64,000 bases of DNA from the NCBI RefSeq assembly GCF_018982945.1, contig NZ_JABRXE010000004.1, positions 1 to 64,000 on the forward strand, in the 5' to 3' direction. A program made the translations under genes and the position numbers. The DNA comes from Anaerostipes faecalis. GTDB taxonomy: Bacteria; Bacillota; Clostridia; Lachnospirales; Lachnospiraceae. Below the pieces are notes generated by a model. That model did not search any database and was not told the DNA's origin. It saw only the letters and a list, made by a program, of their open reading frames with translations. Positions 1 through 8,069 of the stretch are shown here, in pieces (the first letter of the stretch is position 1; each line of letters starts with the position of its first letter).

Positions 1-2
1 CC

Positions 3-233
3 TTTTTTGATAGGGATGTTATGCCTGTCTATGGCGAAGAAGATAGCCAAACACCTGCAACATTCAGCGGAAAAAGAGTGAAAAGAGGACTCTATCGGAC
101 TTCCACGGGCTATGAATTCAATGCAGACGTAAACGGTGCACTCAATATCCTTCGTAAAAGTAATGTTGTGTGCTTAGATGCACTATACAGTAGAGGCGTC
201 GTGGCAACGCCTATGAGAATACGTATGGCTTAA
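3..233 (+). CDS. tnpB: TnpB, RNA-guided nuclease of IS200/IS605 (C-terminal fragment, cut by window edge)
   Basis: About 76 C-terminal residues are visible. The stretch SGKRVKRGLYRTSTGYEFNA followed by DVNGALNI is the end of the TnpB RuvC-like domain, where the aspartate of DVNGA is the last catalytic acid. TnpB proteins are RNA-guided DNA nucleases that help IS200/IS605 elements persist; their guide RNA comes from the right end just downstream. The reading frame is open to the left edge, so this is a partial gene, not necessarily a broken one. The tail after the RuvC motif (about 25 residues) is ordinary for the family. Confidence 0.85.
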   Translation, partial: FFDRDVMPVYGEEDSQTPATFSGKRVKRGLYRTSTGYEFNADVNGALNILRKSNVVCLDALYSRGVVATPMRIRMA

Positions 234-257
234 TTGCCATGCGCTGTTCTCATGAAG

Positions 258-280
258 CCCCCACTTCTATAAGTGGTGGG
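258..280 (+). repeat. Right-end hairpin of the IS200/IS605 element
   Basis: CCACTT and AAGTGG flank a CTAT loop, and CCC/GGG extend the stem past a bulged T. It lies 8 bases before the presumed right border at 288. In this family such a subterminal hairpin is bound by TnpA as single-stranded DNA, and it falls at the scaffold/guide side of the TnpB guide RNA. Confidence 0.75.
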
Positions 281-288
281 TAGTTCAC

Positions 289-1022
289 TTGTCCTTCAGT
301 CCATTTTAGGAGTTGGAATGACCCAGTATGTAAAATTAAGTCAACTTGCCGGAAGTGACACGCCACATATGATTTTCGCAACAAATCTTTTAGGCCATGC
401 AGGAAGTATTTGGATGGGGCTGGTAACAGTACTGGCAGGAATTTCAACATTGAATACGATACTTCCAAGTACTTCGAAGATTATGCAAGGCATGGCAGAA
501 GAAGGAATGTATCCGAAAATTTTTGCAAAAACCAATCGTCATGGGGTTGCATTGGCCGGCATGTGCCTGATGTGTGGAGTTGTTGCCATGATTTTGATTA
601 CAGGATATGCAAATTCCAGTGGCTTATCTAATATGATCCTTGCCGCTTCATGTTTTTGGTTGGTATCTTATGCACTGACACATTTAAATGTTATGGTTTT
701 AAGAAAAAGATATCCGGAGGCACCAAGAAATGAGAAACTTCGACTTGCAAATATTCCACAGATTATCGGAATCATTGGGATAATCTATATGATCTGGAAT
801 ATCAGTTCAGATATGGAAAGCCGCTTGATGATATACAAACTATTTTTTATAATTTTTGCATTACTAGTCATCTTTGCTTTTTGCTGGGTCAAATTTGTCA
901 TGAAAACAAAACCATTTAAAGCAGTACCTATCGAAGAAGTAAGTGAGGAAGCTTCCAAATGGAGAAAGGAAGCGGAACGTCAGGAGTATGTCTATCAGGA
1001 AGGGCAGACAGTATTATTATAG
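289..1022 (+). pseudogene. APC-superfamily amino-acid permease, 3' remnant truncated by the IS element
   Basis: The frame encodes about 244 residues with several hydrophobic membrane segments and a hydrophilic tail rich in Glu and Lys. The stretch with STLNTILPSTSKIMQGMAEEG followed by P.IFAKTN resembles the cytoplasmic loop of amino acid-polyamine-organocation permeases, where a segment of this type precedes the last transmembrane helices. The N-terminal half, including the first helices and substrate site, is missing; the frame enters directly from the IS right end with only a chance GTG at 273. I call it a disrupted permease whose original substrate cannot be told. The 3' part is otherwise intact, which suggests a recent insertion. 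Confidence 0.8.
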
Positions 1023-1128
1023 AAATTGTTATAGAAAACTAAAGTTGCAGAATCTGTCGGTTATGGAATATAATAAAAGAAATATGTATTCAATGAACAA
1101 TGTGATAAAATAATAAAAAGGAATTATT

Positions 1129-2346
1129 ATGGACATAAAGCAACGTTTTTTAAATTATGCAACGATATATACAGGAAGCTCTGAAGGCAGTTCTGTCACT
1201 CCGTCTACAAAGGAACAGTTTAATCTGGCGCATGAGCTGGAACAGGAAATGAATGAAATCGGATTATCAGATGTGCTAGTAGACGAGAACTGTTATGTGT
1301 ATGGCTTTTTACCTGCCACAAAAGGCTACGAAAACTGTAAACATATTGGGTTTATTGCACATCTGGATATTGTGAGCGATTTTGGAACAAGGGAAATTAA
1401 ACCACAGGTTGTAAAAGATTATAATGGGAATGCTATTTCTCTTGGAACCAGTGGACGTTTTCTGGATACAGAACAATTTCCTCATTTGAAAAATGCCTTG
1501 GGAAAGACAATTATCACAACAGATGGAAATACAGTACTGGGTGCTGATGACAAAGCGGGAATTGCCGAAATCATGACCATGTGTAGTGAACTGATAGAGA
1601 AACAGATTCCACATGGAAAAATCAGCATTTGTTTTACTCCTGATGAAGAAATCGGTCATGGAGCAGCATTGCTGGATCTGGATAAATTTGATGCAGATTA
1701 TGCATTTACTGTGGATGGAAGCAGTCCCGGTGAAATTGAATATGAAACATTCAATGCAGCCAGTGGAATATATGAAATTAAAGGGATATCTGTGCATCCG
1801 GGAGATGCCAAGGATAAGATGGTAAACGCATCTCTTGTGGCAATGGAAATAAACAGGATGCTTCCAGAAGAAGAGATTCCTGCTAATACAGAGGGAAGAG
1901 AAGGTTTTTTCCATCTGTGCTCCATGGAGGGAGATGTAGGAAGGGCAAAATTAACCTATATTGTCCGTGATCATGATTCTCATATTTTTGAAAATCGTAA
2001 AGATAAAATGAAGAAGATTGAAACTGTCTTAAATAAAAAATATGGAAAGGGTACCGTAAAATTAACTTTAAAAGACCAATATAAAAACATGGCAGAAATT
2101 ATGAAACAACATCCTGAAGTTATTGGAAAAGCCCGAAATGCCATCAGTGAAAGAGGATTACAGCCGGTTTCTAATCCTGTAAGAGGAGGAACAGATGGAG
2201 CACAGCTTTCTTTTCGTGGATTACCATGTCCGAATCTTGGGACAGGAGGATATGCAATGCATGGACCATATGAACATGTTATTGTGGAAGAGATGGAAGA
2301 AATAGTCCAGATATTAATAAATATTGTTAAGGAATCTTATAACTGA
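1129..2346 (+). CDS. pepT: Peptidase T (tripeptide aminopeptidase)
   Basis: A 405-residue M20B metallopeptidase that removes N-terminal residues from tripeptides in the cytoplasm using two zinc ions. Visible metal and catalytic signatures are AHLDIVSDF (His-x-Asp), GADDKAGIAE (bridging Asp), PDEEIGHG (catalytic and metal Glu), VDGSSPGE (Asp), and a C-terminal GTGGYAMHGPYEH with the last His ligand. Length matches the family. The start at 1129 follows an AAAAGGA site. It stands alone in its transcription unit, downstream of the broken permease; a functional link between peptide use and that permease is possible but not shown. Confidence 0.96.
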   Translation: MDIKQRFLNYATIYTGSSEGSSVTPSTKEQFNLAHELEQEMNEIGLSDVLVDENCYVYGFLPATKGYENCKHIGFIAHLDIVSDFGTREIKPQVVKDYNGNAISLGTSGRFLDTEQFPHLKNALGKTIITTDGNTVLGADDKAGIAEIMTMCSELIEKQIPHGKISICFTPDEEIGHGAALLDLDKFDADYAFTVDGSSPGEIEYETFNAASGIYEIKGISVHPGDAKDKMVNASLVAMEINRMLPEEEIPANTEGREGFFHLCSMEGDVGRAKLTYIVRDHDSHIFENRKDKMKKIETVLNKKYGKGTVKLTLKDQYKNMAEIMKQHPEVIGKARNAISERGLQPVSNPVRGGTDGAQLSFRGLPCPNLGTGGYAMHGPYEHVIVEEMEEIVQILINIVKESYN

Positions 2347-2389
2347 TGAAGCCTCCGATAGACCCCGTTATTTAAGCAAAAAATATCTC

Positions 2390-2418
2390 TTGACAGTGAT
2401 GGAAGACAGTGCTATATT
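2390..2418 (+). promoter_or_regulatory. Promoter for the manganese-riboswitch transcript
   Basis: TTGACA (2390-2395) and TATATT (2413-2418) are separated by exactly 17 bases. Transcription would begin near 2425, just before the riboswitch aptamer at 2431. Confidence 0.7.
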
Positions 2419-2430
2419 CAAATCAAGCAA

Positions 2431-2530
2431 CAAAAGGGAGTAGCTGAACATCCATTTATGGATGGGTTTGAGATCGTCAGCCGATACTGTAAGGTATCCG
2501 TATCAAATGAGATAGCAAGACTTTTATTGT
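2431..2530 (+). promoter_or_regulatory. yybP-ykoY manganese riboswitch aptamer
   Basis: The conserved pieces of the yybP-ykoY class occur in order: AAAAGGGAGTAGC at the 5' side, then a hairpin (CATCCATTTATGGATG), the core ATCGTCA, a second hairpin (GATACTGTAAGGTATC) and the closing TAGCAAGACTTTT. AAAAG and CTTTT form P1. This class senses Mn2+ and normally switches on manganese exporters or related P-type ATPases and TerC-like proteins. Here the next gene is a degraded small ORF of another kind, so its original target may have been lost or it may control something not obvious. Identified by memory of the consensus, not by a covariance search. Confidence 0.82.
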
Positions 2531-2559
2531 GACGAATGTCATGATAAAGGTCTTTTTTT
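2517..2559 (+). terminator. Riboswitch expression-platform terminator
   Basis: AAGACTTTTAT pairs with ATAAAGGTCTT (one G-U), enclosing an inner TGACGAATGTCA hairpin, and is followed by a T-run. The 5' arm overlaps the 3' arm of aptamer P1, so ligand-bound aptamer would block the terminator and allow read-through. Confidence 0.75.
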
Positions 2560-2608
2560 ATTACATAGGAAAATCCTTTGAATTGCCTATGTAATAAAAA
2601 AAGACCTT
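2547..2608. repeat. Long palindrome, ATTACATAGG family, copy 1
   Basis: Positions 2547-2569 are the exact inverted complement of 2586-2608 (23 bases per arm), with a 16-base loop. The core is ATTACATAGG ... CCTATGTAAT flanked by T- and A-runs. A second copy of the core lies at 31159-31206. The left arm starts inside the riboswitch terminator, so this structure could compete with it. Confidence 0.8.
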
Positions 2609-2673
2609 GTCGGCTTTGTTTATAAATCAAATGATATCCGTCACGAAAGTTGCCGAGAAAGTGAGGTATTACA

Positions 2674-2962
2674 ATGGAGGAAGTAATGAAAAGTGAAATG
2701 AGAGAAGCTGTGGAAGCTGGAGAGAAGGTACTGATAACTTTAAAAGCTGCACAGAAGGAATTAAACAGTGCAGGATGTCGAAATTCCGATGGATCTTCAT
2801 GTAGAAGTGGAAGGGTTTTTAAAATTTGCAGATTTTTTCTTTGATGGAATTGTGGCAGATTATCTTGTCCAGTCAAAGATCGAGAATGCAAAGAAACAGC
2901 TGAATGATGCCGTTTATCAGGTAGAAAGTATACTTATGGATCTGAAAGAAAGGAGTAGATAA
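2674..2962 (+). pseudogene. Small hypothetical gene with internal deletion and frameshift
   Basis: An ATG with a good GGAGG site opens at 2674 and reads MEEVMKSEMREAVEAGEKVL and on to AAQKELNSA. The reading then has to move by +1 near 2766 to continue as VQDVEIPMDLHVEVEGFLKF, ADFFFDGIVADYLVQSKIEN and a C-terminal helix ending ERSR at 2962. The two halves resemble the N- and C-terminal parts of a small Firmicute protein of unknown function that I recall as about 130-140 residues, with a Gly/Phe-rich middle absent here. I infer a deletion of the middle plus frameshift. Alternatives are a separate GTG-started gene at 2768 or a programmed shift; neither has supporting signals such as an RBS or slippery site. 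Confidence 0.6.
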
Positions 2963-3061
2963 AGGAGTAGATAAAGGAGAAAGCAGATGTATTAAAAACA
3001 GCAGAATTATATTATAATGGATGTAAGGATATAAAATAATTGTTTTGAAGGGAGAAATAAA

Positions 3062-3616
3062 ATGATTGCAGGAATTATTATTGGAGTGCTGATATTATTA
3101 TTGGTGATTTATGTTGTAAGTTCATACAATGGTTTTGTCAGTTTGAGAAATAAGACAGAAGAAGCATTTTCAGCTATGGATGTATCTTTGAAAAAAAGAT
3201 ATGATCTGATTCCTAATTATGTGGAAACTGTAAAAGGGTACGCAAAGCATGAATCAGAAACTTTAGAAAAGGTTATTTCAGCAAGAAACTCAGCTATGGG
3301 GGCATCTTCTGCAGAAGAGCGTATTGAGAATGAAAATGTATTAAATGGTGCTTTAAAATCTTTGTTTGCTGTAGCCGAGAGTTATCCGGATCTGAAAGCA
3401 AATCAGAACTTTTTACAGCTTCAGGATCAGCTTCAGAGGCTGGAGGAAGAAATTGCAGGTTCCAGAAGATATTATAATGGAGTTGTTAATAAATTTAATA
3501 CAAAAACAGAGATGTTTCCTGGAAATATTATTGCAGGTATATTTGGATTTAAACGGAAACCTTTATACGAAGTAGAAAATACAGAAGAACGTGAAAATGT
3601 TAAAGTGTCTTTCTAG
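3062..3616 (+). CDS. lemA: LemA family membrane protein
   Basis: 184 residues with an N-terminal transmembrane helix (about 3-22) followed by the LemA signature YNGFVSLRNKTEEAFSAMDV and KKRYDLIPNYVETVKGYAKHE, then a helical domain and a C-terminal FGFKRKPLYEVE. LemA proteins are membrane-anchored helical-bundle proteins whose biochemical role is unclear. The start follows GGGAG at good distance. It is 19 bases upstream of a DUF2207 gene; lemA and DUF2207 genes commonly travel together, which suggests a shared envelope function. Confidence 0.92.
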   Translation: MIAGIIIGVLILLLVIYVVSSYNGFVSLRNKTEEAFSAMDVSLKKRYDLIPNYVETVKGYAKHESETLEKVISARNSAMGASSAEERIENENVLNGALKSLFAVAESYPDLKANQNFLQLQDQLQRLEEEIAGSRRYYNGVVNKFNTKTEMFPGNIIAGIFGFKRKPLYEVENTEERENVKVSF

Positions 3617-3635
3617 AAGACTATGAGGTAGGATT

Positions 3636-5561
3636 ATGAAAAAGATCAGAGCATGGGCAGTCATTATTATAATGGCTGTTGCAAGCATTATTTTTTGCAG
3701 AGCAGATTCAGTTAAAGCAGCTGAAAATGTTTCCTATGATTCCAATATGAAGACAGAAAAATATGATGTGGATGTTGTGATTAGCGAAGATGGAAGCTAT
3801 ACAGTAACAGAAAAGATAGCGGTTAAATTTTTAAATCCACGACATGGAATATACCGTTATATTCCCAATAAGGGGAAAATCATTACGGCAGATAAAAATG
3901 AAAAACAGAAAAAGCTTTTATATTTTGCAGATATAAAAGTTCTGGAAAGTAATACTACCTGTGAAAAATCATCAGAAAATGGAAATATAGTATTGAGATT
4001 TGGAGATGAGGATACGTATGTGAAAAATAAAACCTACCGTTTTACTTATCGCTTTACCCCTCGCTATGAAGATGAAAGTTTCCACAGTATATATTTTAAT
4101 ATTTTCCCGACAGGATGGCAAAACAGAATTCCTGCAGGCAGTCACTTCAGTATTCAATTTCCGAAAAAAACGGATGTAAGCCAGCTGAAATTTTCTTATG
4201 GAGCCTACGGAGAATCAAAGAATGGAGAAAATATTTTAAATCTTTGGATAGATGAAACAAATCATCAGTTGTCAGGAACCTTAAAGAAAAAGCTGGACCT
4301 GGGGAATGGAATTACGGTTTATGGGGAAATGGAGGAAGGATATTTTTCTCAATACCATCAGTCTCATATGGATAAAGTTGTCTTTGCGGCAACCCTGGCA
4401 GTTCTGGTTTTGGCTTTGGGATTGTATTTTAAGTTCGGAAAAGATGAAAAAATTATTCCTTCTATTCAGTTTCAGCCTCCGGAAGGGTTAGATAGTGCAG
4501 CAGTTGGATATATTATTGATGGCACAATTGAAAATGAAGATCTGATTTCTCTCATTATATATTGGGCAGATCATGGATATCTTCGTGTGGAGGAAAAGAA
4601 GAAGGGAAAGGTTACCCTTTATAAATTAAAAGATTTAAAGAAGGATGCACCGGGATATCAGACATATCTGTTTGATGCGTTGTTTGATGGAAAAGATTCC
4701 GTTAAAATCTCATCATTACAATATAAATTTGCGGATCATTTACATAATGCAAAAGATAAGCTGAAATATTATTACAAAGATCAGATTTATACAAAGGCAT
4801 CAAAGGCAGTAAGAATGGTAATGTTACTTGTAATCCCGATTCCTTTTGGAATCTTTCTTCTCATGATGAGTTATTATAATTATATAGGAGGTTTTGGGAT
4901 TTTCCTGGAAATTGCCCTATGGTTACTGTTTTTAGCAGGTGCTGTCATTTCATGTATTACGGTGGATAAATGGTATGCCATATCCGCATCTGCAAGAAAA
5001 GTACGAATTGCCATAAGTGTTATTTTAACAGGTGGCAGTATTTTAGGATATGGAGCTTATTACATCTGGAAAACAGCTCAAGGAGATATGTTTAATTACA
5101 GATGGCTGTATGCAGTGATAGCAGCAGTATCAGTGATAGCTGTTGTGCTTGTAGCATTTATGAAAAAAAGAACTGATCAGTGTATTCAGTGGATGGGATA
5201 TCTGTCTGGATTAAGAGATTTTATTGAAACTGCCGAACTGGATCGTATGAAAGTCCTGGCAAAAGATCATCCGGAAATGTTTTATCATATTTTACCGTAT
5301 GCTATGGTTTTTGGATTATCTGATGTGTTTGCAGAGAAACTGGAAGATCTGAAGATTCCGGCACCTGACTGGTATGACTCTTATGTTGAAACACCATATT
5401 TCCATTATTATATGTTAAGCAGATGTATGGAGAATACCATAGCAGAAACTTTGTCAGTACCAGAACCGCCAGTACAGGATGAGGGCGGTGGTTTCTCAGG
5501 AGGATCCTTTGGAGGATTTTCAGGAGGAGGCTTTGGCGGCGGAGGCGGCGGAAGCTGGTAA
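3636..5561 (+). CDS. DUF2207 domain membrane protein with glycine-rich tail
   Basis: 641 residues. An N-terminal signal sequence (about 1-28) is followed by a beta-rich extracellular domain with the DUF2207 features (YDVDVVISEDGSYTVTEKI, then HGIYRYIPNK). One transmembrane helix lies around 250-268, further helices around 390-490, and a cytoplasmic segment follows. The end is low-complexity GGGFSGGSFGGF followed by GGGFGGGGGGSW, a tail seen in many members. It is co-transcribed with lemA. No enzymatic residues are recognisable; role unknown, probably envelope-related. Confidence 0.9.
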   Translation: MKKIRAWAVIIIMAVASIIFCRADSVKAAENVSYDSNMKTEKYDVDVVISEDGSYTVTEKIAVKFLNPRHGIYRYIPNKGKIITADKNEKQKKLLYFADIKVLESNTTCEKSSENGNIVLRFGDEDTYVKNKTYRFTYRFTPRYEDESFHSIYFNIFPTGWQNRIPAGSHFSIQFPKKTDVSQLKFSYGAYGESKNGENILNLWIDETNHQLSGTLKKKLDLGNGITVYGEMEEGYFSQYHQSHMDKVVFAATLAVLVLALGLYFKFGKDEKIIPSIQFQPPEGLDSAAVGYIIDGTIENEDLISLIIYWADHGYLRVEEKKKGKVTLYKLKDLKKDAPGYQTYLFDALFDGKDSVKISSLQYKFADHLHNAKDKLKYYYKDQIYTKASKAVRMVMLLVIPIPFGIFLLMMSYYNYIGGFGIFLEIALWLLFLAGAVISCITVDKWYAISASARKVRIAISVILTGGSILGYGAYYIWKTAQGDMFNYRWLYAVIAAVSVIAVVLVAFMKKRTDQCIQWMGYLSGLRDFIETAELDRMKVLAKDHPEMFYHILPYAMVFGLSDVFAEKLEDLKIPAPDWYDSYVETPYFHYYMLSRCMENTIAETLSVPEPPVQDEGGGFSGGSFGGFSGGGFGGGGGGSW

Positions 5562-5591
5562 AAAAGTAACTATAAAAAGAAGGTGCAGAAT

Positions 5592-6782
5592 ATGAGAAAA
5601 TATAAACGTATTTTTACAATTGTAATTGATTCTCTTGGAGCAGGAGCCATGGAAGATGCGGGGAAATATGGTGATAAAGGAACCGACACATTAGGGCATA
5701 TATCTGAATCAGTGGATAACTTTGAAATCCCCAATCTTCAGAAACTTGGTTTAGCCAATTTGCATAAGTTAAAACAGGTGAAACCAGTGGAAAATCCTAT
5801 GGGCTATCATATGCTGCTTAATGAGGCAAGCGTTGGAAAAGATACTATGACGGGACACTGGGAGATGATGGGCCTTCATATTACAAAGCCATTTAAAACA
5901 TTTACGGAAACCGGCTTTCCAAAAGAACTAATTGAGGAGCTTTCCAGGAGAACCAGACATAAAATCATCGGAAATAAAAGTGCCAGTGGAACAGAAATTC
6001 TGGATGAACTGGGGGAGGAAGAAATTGCCACAGGGCATATGATTGTTTATACTTCGGCGGATTCAGTATTACAAATATGTGGAAATGAAGAGACTTTTGG
6101 ACTGGAGGAGCTGTACCGATGCTGTGAGATAGCCAGAGAACTGACTTTAAAAGACCAGTGGAAGGTGGGACGTGTTATTGCAAGACCATACATTGGAAAG
6201 AAAAAGGGAGAATTTAAACGAACCAGTAACCGCCATGATTATGCTTTGAAGCCTTACGGGAAAACTGTTTTAAATGCATTAAAAGAAGCTGGATTTCAGG
6301 TGATTTCTGTGGGGAAAATATATGATATTTTCGATGGAGAGGGGCTGACAGAATCTAATAAATCTAAAAGTTCAGTTCATGGAATGGAACAGACTATAGA
6401 AATTGCCAGGAGGGATTTTGAAGGGCTTTGTTTTACCAATCTGGTTGATTTTGATGCCCTGTGGGGACACCGTAGAAATCCTCATGGATATGCACAGGAA
6501 CTTGAAAAATTTGATAAAAAACTGGGGAAATTGTTGCAATTATTAAAAGAAGATGATTTGCTGATTATCACTGCAGATCATGGAAATGATCCGACTCATA
6601 CAGGAACAGATCATACAAGGGAAAAGGTACCATTTCTTGCTTATTCACCGTCAATGACAGGTGGTGGAAATCTTGGAGAAGCAGACACTTTTGCCATAAT
6701 AGGAGCAACGATAGCAGATAATTTCCAGGTGAAGATGCCAGAAGGAACAATAGGAGAATCTATTCTGGACCGGTTAAATTAA
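5592..6782 (+). CDS. deoB: Phosphopentomutase
   Basis: 396 residues of the alkaline-phosphatase-like superfamily. It interconverts (deoxy)ribose 1-phosphate and 5-phosphate, linking nucleoside breakdown to the pentose phosphate pathway. Visible signatures are [20 protein letters not shown] (metal Asp), [13 protein letters not shown] with the phosphothreonine region, [10 protein letters not shown], and the C-terminal metal cluster [19 protein letters not shown] place the start at ATG 5592, six bases after GAAGGTG, rather than the GTG at 5583. It follows DUF2207 by 30 bases and ends at a strong terminator. Confidence 0.96.
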   Translation: MRKYKRIFTIVIDSLGAGAMEDAGKYGDKGTDTLGHISESVDNFEIPNLQKLGLANLHKLKQVKPVENPMGYHMLLNEASVGKDTMTGHWEMMGLHITKPFKTFTETGFPKELIEELSRRTRHKIIGNKSASGTEILDELGEEEIATGHMIVYTSADSVLQICGNEETFGLEELYRCCEIARELTLKDQWKVGRVIARPYIGKKKGEFKRTSNRHDYALKPYGKTVLNALKEAGFQVISVGKIYDIFDGEGLTESNKSKSSVHGMEQTIEIARRDFEGLCFTNLVDFDALWGHRRNPHGYAQELEKFDKKLGKLLQLLKEDDLLIITADHGNDPTHTGTDHTREKVPFLAYSPSMTGGGNLGEADTFAIIGATIADNFQVKMPEGTIGESILDRLN

Positions 6783-6802
6783 ATAAAAAGACAAAATAGG
6801 AA

Positions 6803-6850
6803 TAAAAAAAGGAGCTATTACAATTAAAATATTGTAACAGCTCCTTTTTA
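6803..6850. terminator. Bidirectional terminator between deoB and the XRE gene
   Basis: AAAAAGGAGCTATTACAA and TTGTAACAGCTCCTTTTT form a long near-perfect stem with an 8-base loop. A- and T-runs on both sides serve the convergent genes. Confidence 0.85.
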
Positions 6851-6857
6851 AGTGTTA

Positions 6858-7193
6858 TCATTTTAAATGAGGAATTATTGCAGATAATATTTCAGCAATC
6901 TGGTTACGTTGTTCTAGAGTCAGGTGTCTGGTCAGTTCCCATAAAGCATCATGTTTAGATGGATAGTCTGCTTCTAAAAGAGTATCTCCAAATAATAAAT
7001 AGTCTGCTGATACGTTCAGGGCATTGGAAATAGATGCTAGTATATGAATAGACATGGATTTCAGACCAGATTCAATTTCATAAACATAATGTGGTGTAAT
7101 TTCAGCTATCTCAGCCAGTTTCTCCTGGGTCATATTACGTTGCTTTCGAATTTCTTTAATTCTTTGTCCGGTTGCTTTAACGTCTGTTTTCAT
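6858..7193 (-). CDS. XRE-family helix-turn-helix regulator
   Basis: 112 residues. The N-terminal HTH_3 domain reads GQRIKEIRKQRNMTQEKLAE then IAEITPHYVYEIESG and SADYLLFG, the typical Cro/C1 fold ending. The short C-terminal part is hydrophilic and ends IAEILSAIIPHLK. I chose the ATG at 7193, preceded by GGGAGGT, not the upstream start at 7229. It is divergent from the DUF5688 gene, and an inverted repeat lies between them that may be its operator. Ligand unknown. Confidence 0.88.
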   Translation of the reverse strand: MKTDVKATGQRIKEIRKQRNMTQEKLAEIAEITPHYVYEIESGLKSMSIHILASISNALNVSADYLLFGDTLLEADYPSKHDALWELTRHLTLEQRNQIAEILSAIIPHLK

Positions 7194-7285
7194 TTGATAC
7201 CTCCCATGAGAAAACAAGCTTTTCAACATAAGAAAATACTATAACTAACAGCAACAGATAGCCACGAGCTTACAGCTACATTATT

Positions 7286-7316
7286 TGTTGCTATAAGCAA
7301 CATGTGATGGTATGAT
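7286..7316 (+). promoter_or_regulatory. Palindromic operator overlapping a promoter for the DUF5688 gene
   Basis: TGTTGC-TATAA-GCAACA (7286-7302) is a perfect inverted repeat. TTGCTA (7288-7293) and TATGAT (7311-7316) with a 17-base spacer make a plausible promoter, so the palindrome covers its -35. The divergent XRE protein is the obvious candidate binder; this is inference. Confidence 0.5.
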
Positions 7317-7368
7317 AGATAGAGTATGAAGATAACACGCAATAAAGCAGTAGGAGTTGTATGATAAT

Positions 7369-7983
7369 ATGCAAAAGAATCAGGGTTTGATTCAGAATAA
7401 ATGTCCAAAAAGTATTGAGAAAAATATCATATATCATTTGATAAATTATAACAAAAACAGGAAAATATTAGAAAAACTTCCGCATATACATTATGAAGAT
7501 CTGGCAATAGTTTTTCGCTTTGTACAGAAAAAAGTCGGACAGATAAACTCAGTACTTATCGATTGTAAAATGACAGAAGAATGGAAAATGGATGAAAAGG
7601 ATTTGTGGAGATGTGCCAAAAAGAATACACCGGAAATGTTTCCGGAGAAAATAGAATCCATAAATGAAATGTTTCATCGCCATAAAAAAAATGAAGAACC
7701 GGCATTAATCTTATCGAATCAGCAAGGCCTGTATGGAGCAGGAGTTATTTTGTATGAAGATATTCTTAAAAATCTGGCAGACCGGTATGGATGGAATTTA
7801 TTTTTACTTCCAATCAGTATTCATGAAGCTATGATACTATTCGACCGGGGACAGTATGTACAGGAGGAATTGTTGAAAATCATACAGATTTCCAATCAGA
7901 CCGTTGTATCAGAAAATAATTTTTTGTCGGATAATGTATATTATTATGACCGGCTGGATCATGAATTGTTTTGTCTTTTTTAA
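7369..7983 (+). CDS. DUF5688 family protein
   Basis: About 204 residues. The C-terminal half fits DUF5688: EEPALILSNQQGLYGAGVIL, YEDILKNLADRYGWNLFLLP, SIHEAMIL and a final NFLSDNVYYYDRLDHEL. The family is common in Lachnospiraceae, often as a longer protein; function is unknown. A TTG at 7357 abuts the AGGAG site, so the in-frame ATG at 7369 is the better start although its spacing (12) is long. No membrane segment or signal peptide is visible. It lies divergent to an XRE regulator and may be under its control. Confidence 0.75.
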   Translation: MQKNQGLIQNKCPKSIEKNIIYHLINYNKNRKILEKLPHIHYEDLAIVFRFVQKKVGQINSVLIDCKMTEEWKMDEKDLWRCAKKNTPEMFPEKIESINEMFHRHKKNEEPALILSNQQGLYGAGVILYEDILKNLADRYGWNLFLLPISIHEAMILFDRGQYVQEELLKIIQISNQTVVSENNFLSDNVYYYDRLDHELFCLF

Positions 7984-8069
7984 TTAATATGATTAAAGCA
8001 AATCTGGATTGGAGATTTTATTGAGAATTTAATATAATAGAAGCAGAAAATTAAGAGAAGGAGCTTATT

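Larger units (their letters stand above)
1..288 (+). mobile_element. Right end of an IS200/IS605-family insertion sequence (left part outside window)
   Basis: The segment carries the last codons of a TnpB gene, a right-end hairpin and a terminal TAGTTCAC, the usual order at the right end of IS200/IS605-type elements. From about 289 the sequence continues straight into the interior of a permease reading frame, so the element has inserted into that gene. A Y1 transposase (TnpA) is not visible, so whether the element can move alone cannot be judged here. The exact right border is inferred from the family pattern. Confidence 0.8.

Noticed and set aside
1309-1914. Long minus-strand frame inside pepT
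   Set aside because: Low-complexity Cys/Phe/His-rich translation, no ribosome site, fully covered by a certain gene on the other strand.
2674-2962. Programmed +1 frameshift in the small gene
   Set aside because: No slippery codon, stop-codon context or stimulator is visible, and the joined product appears to lack its middle, which points to decay.
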